Source of the DNA: Intestinibacter sp034113885
GTDB taxonomy: Bacteria; Bacillota; Clostridia; Peptostreptococcales; Peptostreptococcaceae
DNA length: 57,984 nucleotides
Assembly: GCF_034113885.1 (NCBI RefSeq)
Contig: NZ_JAXEWM010000131.1
Coordinates: forward strand, 1 to 57,984
Reading direction: 5' to 3'
This document shows positions 8,280 to 14,996 of the stretch, in pieces. A program made the position numbers and the translations under genes. Numbering within the stretch: the first letter of the stretch is position 1; every line of letters begins with the position of its first letter. Below the pieces are notes generated by a model, which was given only the letters and a program-made list of their open reading frames with translations, did no database searches and was not told the DNA's origin.

Positions 8280-9446
8280 ATGAAAACGTTTAAAAAAATT
8301 CTAAGTATTGCAGTAGTAGTTTGTATGATGATATCTACAACTGGATTATTCCAAAATGTAGATGCTGCTAGTGTATACGGAAACTCTAATTCCAATATAA
8401 ACAATGGTGGAGTAGCTGCTTATAAAAGTGGTTATAATTATGTAAGATCATCTAAACCAACTAATGTTCTTATGACATCTTACAATATCTACAAAATAAA
8501 AGGAACTAGTTCTACTAAAAAAATTATTGCAAATAATGCTTACTTAATGCCTTCTATAAATGTAGTTGGAAACTATGTTTATTATTTAGGTACATACAAT
8601 AGTGGCGAAAGTGTTGGTATCTACAGAGTTAAAACTGATGGTACTGGAAAAACTAGATTAATAGGTAATGTTGAAAGTCCTTTTATAGTAAAAGACAGTG
8701 GTATATACTATATAAAATCAACTTATGACTATGACAAGCTATGCTACTATAGTATTTCATCTAAAAAGACAACTAAAACTCTTTACACTACAACTACAAG
8801 AACTATAGATGCTTTATCTATTTCTGGAAACTATGCGTATGTACTTGCAACAGGATATGAAAATCAATTAATCTACAAAATAGACACAAATACTAAATCA
8901 AGAACTACACTTAAAAAGTTAGTTACTTACACATTTGACGATGAAGATTATGATGATGATTACGACGATTCAGATATAGATTTTGATGAAGACTTTGATG
9001 AAGATTTTGATTGGGATGATTTCGAAGATTATGATGACGAAGAATACTCTATAGATCAAATGATTTACTATCAAGGATATATTTATTACATAGTTTCAGA
9101 TTATGATGGTACAGAAGTTTATAAAATGACTGCTGATGGCAAAAATGAAACTAAAATAACTTCTTTAACAACTACTTCAATGAATCTATACAATGGTAAA
9201 ATCTACTATGTAAACGCTAATAACAGTATTTGTCGTATGGATTTAAATGGAAAGAACAGAACTACTCTTAGAAAAGCTACAGATACATCTACAAAGCTTA
9301 CATTAGCAAACGTTGGAATATGTACAGGAAATAGTAGAATATACTATATGTCATTAGAAATGGGAATTACAAGTGAAGGCGCTTACAGTGCAGCTATAAA
9401 TGTTTATAGAATAAAATTAGACGGAACTTCTAGAAGCAAAATATAA
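8280..9446 (+). CDS. Secreted propeller-like (DUF5050-type) protein with an Asp/aromatic-rich insert
   Basis: The N-terminus is a typical Sec signal peptide: Lys-rich start, hydrophobic core about residues 8-26, cleavage near VDAAS (28-31). The mature protein shows repeated beta-strand units with motifs like IYRVKTDGTGKTRLI, VYKMTADGKNETKIT and ICRMDLNGKNRTTL. This is the pattern of DUF5050 / WD40-like propeller proteins of clostridia. Residues about 219-259 form a striking insert: 27 of 41 residues are Asp or Glu and 10 are Phe, Tyr or Trp. There is no sortase signal, cell-wall repeat or lipobox, so it is probably released or loosely wall-bound. AGGAGG precedes the ATG and a terminator follows. 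Function unknown; propellers of this kind usually bind ligands. Confidence 0.75.
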   Translation: MKTFKKILSIAVVVCMMISTTGLFQNVDAASVYGNSNSNINNGGVAAYKSGYNYVRSSKPTNVLMTSYNIYKIKGTSSTKKIIANNAYLMPSINVVGNYVYYLGTYNSGESVGIYRVKTDGTGKTRLIGNVESPFIVKDSGIYYIKSTYDYDKLCYYSISSKKTTKTLYTTTTRTIDALSISGNYAYVLATGYENQLIYKIDTNTKSRTTLKKLVTYTFDDEDYDDDYDDSDIDFDEDFDEDFDWDDFEDYDDEEYSIDQMIYYQGYIYYIVSDYDGTEVYKMTADGKNETKITSLTTTSMNLYNGKIYYVNANNSICRMDLNGKNRTTLRKATDTSTKLTLANVGICTGNSRIYYMSLEMGITSEGAYSAAINVYRIKLDGTSRSKI

Positions 9447-9486
9447 TTAATTTTTACATAAAAAAGTCACACTAATACTTAAGCAA

Positions 9487-9522
9487 GGGAGTATATACAA
9501 ATTGTATATACTCTCTTCTTTT
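9487..9522 (+). terminator. Terminator of the secreted propeller gene
   Basis: GAGTATATACAA pairs with TTGTATATACTC, followed by TTCTTTT on the plus strand, 40 bases after the stop. Confidence 0.85.
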
Positions 9523-9524
9523 GT

Positions 9525-9560
9525 AAAAAAAGATGCACAATCTTAAATTGTACATCTTTT
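9525..9560 (-). terminator. Terminator of the ricin-lectin/CHAP-like gene
   Basis: AAGATGCACAATC pairs with the AATTGTACATCTT region, with a run of seven T at the end of the minus-strand reading. Together with the adjacent plus-strand hairpin it separates two convergent genes. Confidence 0.8.
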
Positions 9561-9575
9561 ATATCTAAAATATTT

Positions 9576-10655
9576 TTATTTTACGAAATGAACTGCTCCA
9601 TTTATTCCACCGTAGTTACTTGCGAAATAATTAGTAAATTCACTTACTGATTTTACTATTACGCTACCTTCTGGCATTCCGTTATATCTATAATTATCAG
9701 AATAGTATACTTTTCCATCTATTATCGCATGTATAAATAAAACATGTCCTACAGAGCTTGAAGATCTATAGCTTTTTGGGAAGCTTACAACGATGTTATA
9801 TACATTTTTCCCACCGTTTGCATTTATTATCTTTGTAAGACAGCTTCTTCCAGAATATTTCTTTTGAACATATCCTGTACTAGTTGTAGCATTTGCTTTT
9901 AAGTTATAATACCATCCACTACCATTCCAATATGTATCTGGTACTTGGTATATCTTTAATGCTCTAAGTTGAGAATAAACATATAAAGAACATTGATGAG
10001 CAAAATTACTTCTTCCTGCTATTGACTTAGCCTTTGCATATGTAGAAGCTATTTGGCTTTTTATTTGGCTTACAGTTTTATTAGTTGTTGTTGAAGTACT
10101 TTCTTCAGTTGTTGTAGTTGATACTTTTTCTAATGTCCATATTTGTTTAGTACTTCCACTTGAATAAGTTTTAACACATACATTAGAACCATTACTACTT
10201 CCAGTAGCTGCTAAAACACAATTGTCATTTCCTGCTGAGCGGATAACATATCCTTTTGATACTTTTTGTAATATCCATAATTGAGTTCCATCGCCATCTG
10301 AATCCTTAGAGTATATGTTTACATTAGAACCAGATACTACACTACTTCCTTTAACATTGATTACTTTAGTTGAAGCGCATTTTGGTGATAACCAATATTG
10401 TCCTGATAATTTGCTTATTTTAAATGTTTGTCCTGATGTTCCATCCTTAGTATATATATTTACATTTGTTCCGTTGCTACTTCTGCTACCTGAAACATTT
10501 AAATATTTTCCACTATATACATTTTTTATACGATATGATCCTGTTGAAATACTCGATGCTGTATATGCATCAACTGTAGTTGGAACTGCAACCTGACAAA
10601 CTATAGTACAAGCTATTAATATCGTACACACAAGCCTCTTCACTATATCTTTCAC
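9576..10655 (-). CDS. Secreted ricin-type lectin with C-terminal CHAP-like hydrolase domain
   Basis: A signal peptide (residues 1-30, ending VDA|YT) leads into a ricin B-type beta-trefoil at about 39-178. Its three repeats end in QxW-like motifs: GQTFKI, TQLWIL and KQIWTL. A Thr/Ser/Glu-rich linker (about 179-194) follows, then a domain of about 165 residues. That domain has Cys222 in HQCSLYVYSQL and His304 in VGHVLFIHAI, then DGKVYYSDNY. This order matches CHAP amidase/endopeptidase domains (Cys then GHV-His then Asp/Asn). I infer a carbohydrate-targeted peptidoglycan hydrolase; activity is not shown. The start is GTG, supported by GGGAGGAA nine bases upstream. A terminator follows. Confidence 0.75.
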   Translation of the reverse strand: MKDIVKRLVCTILIACTIVCQVAVPTTVDAYTASSISTGSYRIKNVYSGKYLNVSGSRSSNGTNVNIYTKDGTSGQTFKISKLSGQYWLSPKCASTKVINVKGSSVVSGSNVNIYSKDSDGDGTQLWILQKVSKGYVIRSAGNDNCVLAATGSSNGSNVCVKTYSSGSTKQIWTLEKVSTTTTEESTSTTTNKTVSQIKSQIASTYAKAKSIAGRSNFAHQCSLYVYSQLRALKIYQVPDTYWNGSGWYYNLKANATTSTGYVQKKYSGRSCLTKIINANGGKNVYNIVVSFPKSYRSSSSVGHVLFIHAIIDGKVYYSDNYRYNGMPEGSVIVKSVSEFTNYFASNYGGINGAVHFVK

Positions 10656-10826
10656 TTTTCCGATTCCTCCCGATTTTATATAAATTTGTTACAATTATTT
10701 TCTGTCTTTGTAAATTTTGTAACTTTTTTGTTACTTTTATAATATATTAAATAACAATTTATGTCAACATTGTAAGTTTTATCTTTTTTCAAATTTTTTT
10801 ATTTTATTTGTATATAATTTATAAAT

Positions 10827-10920
10827 TTGACCAATAATACTAGTGTAATTTAAATATTTAACTCAATCTCCCCCAATTTAATTGAGCTTTCATTCCCCCA
10901 AATGAAAGCTCTTATTTTTT
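10827..10920 (+). ncRNA. Candidate small RNA with two C-rich hairpin loops
   Basis: A promoter-like pair, TTGACC (10827-10832) and TTAAAT (10850-10855) with 17 bases between, leads to a stretch of about 60 bases. The stretch has two hairpins. CTCAAT/ATTGAG carries a loop with CTCCCCCA, and GAGCTTTCATT/AATGAAAGCTC (10884-10911) has the loop CCCCCA. It ends in TTATTTTTT, a classic terminator tail. No reading frame fits. C-rich loops that can pair with G-rich ribosome binding sites are a known feature of some Firmicute regulatory RNAs. The hairpin also works as an orphan terminator, which is the main alternative. Confidence 0.4.
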
Positions 10921-11026
10921 AATACAACTTACTTAAATAGTTCTACTTATAATACTTAGCATACTTGATAAAACTTATCTTTATATGTTAATTTAAATAT
11001 TATTAGATATAAACTTGGAGGAATTT

Positions 11027-11371
11027 ATGATTAAAATAGGTAAGATAAATTTAGATTGTGATTTTGAATATAGAACAATTAGAGAAGAAGATGATGATTT
11101 AGATATATATGTAGATGTAAATTATAGATGCTTAGATATAGAGATAGGAGAGTCTAGCTTTTTTAACTCTAGGATTCAATTTCCATATGTAAGATCTATA
11201 TTACTTAGAATAAATAAAAATATGGAAACTATAACAGTTCATCTAATGAGAGATATAGACCTTTTCTCTGCATTTGCAAACTTTGAATTAGATTTATCTA
11301 AGCATATTCTCTCTATAAAAAATCAATACGAAAAAGTAATACTTTCTAAAGTAGAAATAAAAGATTTTTAA
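11027..11371 (+). CDS. Hypothetical protein, 114 residues
   Basis: No family recognised. I place the start at the ATG giving MIKIGKINLD because GGAGGAATTT lies directly before it; the TTG four codons upstream would put that site inside the gene. The protein is acidic near the N-terminus (REEDDDLDIYVDV, residues about 19-31) and predicts as mostly beta-strand with a C-terminal helix. There are no membrane segments. It stands alone, followed by a GC-rich hairpin. Confidence 0.6.
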   Translation: MIKIGKINLDCDFEYRTIREEDDDLDIYVDVNYRCLDIEIGESSFFNSRIQFPYVRSILLRINKNMETITVHLMRDIDLFSAFANFELDLSKHILSIKNQYEKVILSKVEIKDF

Positions 11372-11379
11372 AATAAATT

Positions 11380-11399
11380 GGGGGCCTTAATAGGCCCCC
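11380..11399. repeat. Short GC-rich hairpin after the 114-residue gene
   Basis: GGGGGCC pairs with GGCCCCC around TTAATA, eight bases after the stop. No T tract follows on the plus strand; the minus reading is only moderately T-rich. It is probably a weak terminator or a 3'-end stabiliser. Confidence 0.6.
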
Positions 11400-11622
11400 G
11401 TGTAAAAATGTATTACTTAAAATATAGCATCTTTTTTGTTTTTAGTCAATATTTTCCGAAAATTCTATAATTTTATTTTATAATACGATTTAAATTTATA
11501 ATTGTCATACTATCTATATTAATATGCTTATTTATTGTATAATACTAAATAGATTTCTATAACAAATATCAAACTTAATTTATACATTATTTTTTTTATA
11601 TGGTCAAATATTGTTTCCTATT

Positions 11623-11631
11623 TGTTATAAT
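11623..11631 (+). promoter_or_regulatory. Extended -10 promoter of the pyrophosphatase gene
   Basis: TGTTATAAT is a perfect extended -10 element (TGnTATAAT). The region 11402-11620 upstream is AT-rich and I see no other feature in it. Transcription would start near 11638, leaving a leader of about 90 bases. Confidence 0.6.
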
Positions 11632-11644
11632 AAATTTATTAATT

Positions 11645-11692
11645 AATATATCTTTATGGATTGGTTCAATCCTCATTTAAAAAGAATATATT
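11645..11692 (+). promoter_or_regulatory. Stem-loop in the leader of the pyrophosphatase gene
   Basis: An outer near-match stem AATATATCTTT/AAAGAATATATT encloses a perfect GGATTG-GTT-CAATCC hairpin. It lies between the extended -10 promoter and the AAAGGAG site. It matches no riboswitch class I know. Confidence 0.35.
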
Positions 11693-11729
11693 TTGATTAT
11701 TTTTTAGATAGTTGAAAGGAGTTATTTAT

Positions 11730-13325
11730 ATGAGTTTATTAGTTTTTGGACATAAGAGTCCAGATACAGATTCCATATGTTCTGCTATTTCATTAGCATA
11801 TTTAAAAAATCAATTAGGAGTTGAAGCTACTCCTTATGCTTTAGGAGAAGTAAGAAAGGAAGCTCAATATGCTTTAAATTACTTTAATGTTGAAGCTCCT
11901 GAAGTTCTTGAAGATGTAAAAATACAAGTTAAGGATTTAAGCTACGACAAAGTAAAATCTTTAAAACCTAGCGATTCAGTATTAAACGCTTATAATACAA
12001 TGATAGAAAAAGGAACTAAAACTTTACCAGTAGTATCAGTAGATGGAAAATTCGAAGGTATAATCACTATGGTAGAAATAGCTAAAAGCTTAATGTACCA
12101 ACATTTTAGAAAAGTTAACATACCTCTAGAAAATGTTTGTTATAACTTAAAAGGTGAAGTATTGGTAAAATGCAACGAAACTTTCGATGGTAGAGTAACT
12201 ACTCTATCTTATGGAATAGAAGAAATAATGAATCTTCTAAATGAAGGTGATATAGCTATAGTTGGTAATAGATACGATATAATCGAATACGCTATAGATA
12301 CTAAAGTTGCATTATTAATATTAACAGGAAAAACAACTCTTAACGATGAATTAACTGCACTTGCAAAAGCTAACAACGTTACAGTTATATCTGTTGATGT
12401 TGATACATACACTGCTTCAAACTTAATAAATCAATGTGCAGAAATAGAAGACATCATAACAAGAGATAATTTAGTTTTATTCAACGAAAACGACTACGTT
12501 GACGATGTAAAAGAAACTATGCTTAGCACAAACTTCAGAGCTTATCCAGTTGTTGACGATGAAGGTAAATTCTTAGGATTAGTTTCTAGAAAACATTTAT
12601 TAAGTCCATCTAAGAAAAATGTTATATTAGTTGACCACAACGAATTTGCTCAAAGTGCAGATGGTATAGAACAAGCTAATATAGTTGAAATAATCGACCA
12701 CCACAAAATAGGTGGTATATCTACTGATTTACCAATATCAGTTAAGGTTTCTCCAGTTGGATGCTGTTCAACTATTATATACAATTTATACAAAGAAAAC
12801 AAAGTAGAAGTTCCTAAACACATAGCTGGATTATTATTATCTGCAATATTATCAGATACATTAATATTCAAATCACCAACTACTACTGAATTAGATAAAG
12901 AAGCTGTTTTAGAATTAGCTAAAATAGCAGGTGTTGACTACGAAGCTTATGGAATGGATATGTTCAAAGCTGGTACTTCTTTAGACGAATACTCTATAGA
13001 AGAAATAGTTAACATGGACTTCAAAGAATTCAATATGAGTGGAAACAAAGTTGGTATAGGACAAGTTATGACTTTAGATATAGATTCTATATTAAATAAA
13101 AAAGATGAATACTTATCATATATAAATTCTACTGAATACGATATGTTAGTATTAGCTATAACTGATATAATCAAAGAAGGTTCTTACTTACTATACAAAG
13201 CTAATGATTCAGTAATAGCTGAAGCATTCGGTGTAGATGCAGATCAAGGTGTATTTGCTGACGGTGTAGTTTCTAGAAAGAAACAATTAGTACCAAAATT
13301 AACCAATGCTGTAAAAAATATGTAA
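11730..13325 (+). CDS. ppaC: CBS-domain manganese-dependent inorganic pyrophosphatase (family II)
   Basis: Hydrolyses pyrophosphate to phosphate in the cytoplasm. The DHH domain begins with FGHKSPDTDS (metal-binding His, Asp, Asp). It continues with VDHNEF and IIDHHKIGG, and the C-terminal DHHA2 domain ends in SRKKQLVP, the substrate-binding motif. Between the first part and VDHNEF lies a regulatory insert: a CBS domain (about residues 65-125), a DRTGG-like domain (about 165-245) and a second CBS domain (about 245-300). In characterised CBS-pyrophosphatases this insert binds adenine nucleotides and controls activity. The length of 531 residues fits that class. I use the ATG giving MSLLVFGHK, preceded by AAAGGAG; the TTG six codons upstream overlaps that site. 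A terminator follows. Confidence 0.93.
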   Translation: MSLLVFGHKSPDTDSICSAISLAYLKNQLGVEATPYALGEVRKEAQYALNYFNVEAPEVLEDVKIQVKDLSYDKVKSLKPSDSVLNAYNTMIEKGTKTLPVVSVDGKFEGIITMVEIAKSLMYQHFRKVNIPLENVCYNLKGEVLVKCNETFDGRVTTLSYGIEEIMNLLNEGDIAIVGNRYDIIEYAIDTKVALLILTGKTTLNDELTALAKANNVTVISVDVDTYTASNLINQCAEIEDIITRDNLVLFNENDYVDDVKETMLSTNFRAYPVVDDEGKFLGLVSRKHLLSPSKKNVILVDHNEFAQSADGIEQANIVEIIDHHKIGGISTDLPISVKVSPVGCCSTIIYNLYKENKVEVPKHIAGLLLSAILSDTLIFKSPTTTELDKEAVLELAKIAGVDYEAYGMDMFKAGTSLDEYSIEEIVNMDFKEFNMSGNKVGIGQVMTLDIDSILNKKDEYLSYINSTEYDMLVLAITDIIKEGSYLLYKANDSVIAEAFGVDADQGVFADGVVSRKKQLVPKLTNAVKNM

Positions 13326-13328
13326 TTT

Positions 13329-13372
13329 AATAAAAGCCTGTTCTCATAAAAATTGAGGATGGGTTTTATTTT
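13329..13372 (+). terminator. Terminator of the pyrophosphatase gene
   Basis: AAAAGCC and TCTCA pair with TGAGGA and GGTTTTA including G-U pairs, followed by TTTTTCC, immediately after the stop. Confidence 0.7.
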
Positions 13373-13383
13373 TCCAAAAAAGC

Positions 13384-13427
13384 AAGAAAAGCTATTGCAA
13401 ATTTACTAATTCACAATAACTTCTCTT
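13384..13427 (-). terminator. Probable terminator downstream of the cyclophilin gene
   Basis: A 14-base stem (AAGAAAAGCTATTG with CAATAACTTCTCTT, two G-U pairs) precedes GCTTTTTTGG in the minus direction. It is about 120 bases after the cyclophilin stop. Confidence 0.5.
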
Positions 13428-13549
13428 AATATCTACAGTTTATATTTTGCCTTGTCACTCAGGTGTATATTTTTTGTGTTTTTAAGACTTCTTAAACTAT
13501 TTTAAATGATGTTTATACAAATGTAAATAGTATTTTATTGCCAAACTAA

Positions 13550-14074
13550 TTACATTTTTTCAACTTCTGGATATTCAACTCCGAAAGTTTCTACTGTCAT
13601 AGCTTTTATTCTTTGGTCTTCAAGTGGTTTATCCATTCTATTTACTTTAACTGAAGCTATTTTATCAACAACATCTAATCCTTCTATTACTCTACCAAAT
13701 GCAGCGTATTCTCCGTCTAGATGAGGAGCTCTTTGATGCATTATAAAGAATTGAGAACCTGCACTGTTTGGTTGCATAGTTCTAGCCATTGATAATACAC
13801 CTTTTTCGTGTTTTAAATTGTTTGTGAATCCATTGCTTGAGAATTCTCCAGCTATAGAGTATCCTGGGCCACCCATACCGTTTCCATTAGGGCATCCACC
13901 TTGTATCATAAATCCTTTTATAACTCTATGGAATATTATTCCATCATAAAATCCGCTTTTTACTAAGCTTATAAAGTTGTTTACTGTGTTAGGAGCTATA
14001 TGTGGGTATAATTCTGCTACCATTTTGTCTCCATTTTCCATTTCTATAGTAACTATAGGGTTTTTATTTTCCAT
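13550..14074 (-). CDS. Cyclophilin-type peptidyl-prolyl cis-trans isomerase
   Basis: Catalyses prolyl cis-trans isomerisation during protein folding; no signal peptide, so cytoplasmic. Cyclophilin core motifs are visible in order: YPHIAPNTVNNF, FHRVIKGFMIQGG (catalytic Arg), NSAGSQFFIMHQ and AFGRVIEGLDVV. The 174-residue length is normal for small bacterial cyclophilins. I choose the ATG giving MENKNPIV because AAAGGAAAG sits six to eight bases upstream. The longer frame beginning MKTQKRKER would have its first codons made from this binding site. It is 90 bases downstream of the patatin gene on the same strand. Confidence 0.92.
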   Translation of the reverse strand: MENKNPIVTIEMENGDKMVAELYPHIAPNTVNNFISLVKSGFYDGIIFHRVIKGFMIQGGCPNGNGMGGPGYSIAGEFSSNGFTNNLKHEKGVLSMARTMQPNSAGSQFFIMHQRAPHLDGEYAAFGRVIEGLDVVDKIASVKVNRMDKPLEDQRIKAMTVETFGVEYPEVEKM

Positions 14075-14162
14075 ATCGATTCTTTCCTTTCTTTTTTGAG
14101 TTTTCATATTTTATTATATACCATTTTATCTAAAAATAAATCCTAATTTTGACAAATAGCGT

Positions 14163-14927
14163 TTATTTTTCTAATAAGCTTAAATCAACGTTTTGTCCTA
14201 TTTTATATCCCTCTTCATAAAGCTTTGAGCAGATTTCCTTTGAGAAATTTAGCATTTGTTTATTGTCTATTTGAGTTTCTGGTGAGATTATAATAACTTT
14301 GCTGTTATCTATTTTTTCCTCAACTCTATCTGGCAATTTGAAATTATGTCTTGTGGATATTATTAATATTTTATCCACATTATCCTCAATTAATGGATCT
14401 ATATATGTATTTCGTGCCATGCCTCCATCTAGATTAAACCCATCAAATTTTCCTGCTTCGATATATTCTCGTAGCTCCCCAGCTGAAAACAGCCTCTCTT
14501 CTTGATGATAGGGTAAAGAACAGCTGTATTTTATGTAATCAACTCTAGTTTTGTGGTCAAATTTTGATATATCCACAATCATTTCTTTGCCGTTTTTTTC
14601 CCTTACTTGTAGATAATTCACATAAAATTTCGAATTATTTTGTATATTATTGTCTTTTAGTTCGTATAATGGATCTAAATCTTCGCTGTTATCTATAATG
14701 TTATCAACAGATTTGAATCGTTTTCCGGCTAATTTTTGATTAGTTATCCACATATTTTTCATTTTATCCACATTTTCTGTGTATAAGTAGTAGCCATTGA
14801 TTGCACCTATAGATGTACACGCGTATGAATCGTATTTTTTTATACCCCTATCATATAGCGATTCCAACACTCCTGCTTGAAATGCTCCTTTTGATCCTCC
14901 ACCTGGAAGGCAAACTCCGATACTCAT
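14163..14927 (-). CDS. Patatin-like phospholipase
   Basis: Predicted Ser-Asp dyad lipid acyl hydrolase. The oxyanion-hole loop PGGGSKGAFQAG is at residues about 8-19 and the nucleophile region is ACTSIGAING. The catalytic Asp motif is LDGGMARN near residue 165. The usual G-x-S-x-G elbow reads C-T-S-I-G, so the first glycine is replaced by cysteine, which is unusual. The rest of the protein keeps the length (254 residues) and layout of bacterial patatins. The ATG giving MSIGVCLP has AAGGAG eight bases upstream and is preferred over a GTG three codons earlier. It lies downstream of pcrA with a hairpin between them. Confidence 0.85.
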   Translation of the reverse strand: MSIGVCLPGGGSKGAFQAGVLESLYDRGIKKYDSYACTSIGAINGYYLYTENVDKMKNMWITNQKLAGKRFKSVDNIIDNSEDLDPLYELKDNNIQNNSKFYVNYLQVREKNGKEMIVDISKFDHKTRVDYIKYSCSLPYHQEERLFSAGELREYIEAGKFDGFNLDGGMARNTYIDPLIEDNVDKILIISTRHNFKLPDRVEEKIDNSKVIIISPETQIDNKQMLNFSKEICSKLYEEGYKIGQNVDLSLLEK

Positions 14928-14954
14928 TTTTATCACTCCTTATTTCATAAATTT

Positions 14955-14986
14955 AAGGGATGATAAAGCTATTTTAATCATCCCTT
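14955..14986 (-). terminator. Hairpin after pcrA, probable terminator
   Basis: AAGGGATGAT pairs perfectly with ATCATCCCTT, ten bases after the pcrA stop. The tail in the minus direction (AAATTTAT) is only weakly T-rich, so some readthrough into the patatin gene is possible. Confidence 0.6.
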
Positions 14987-14996
14987 ACAAACATAT

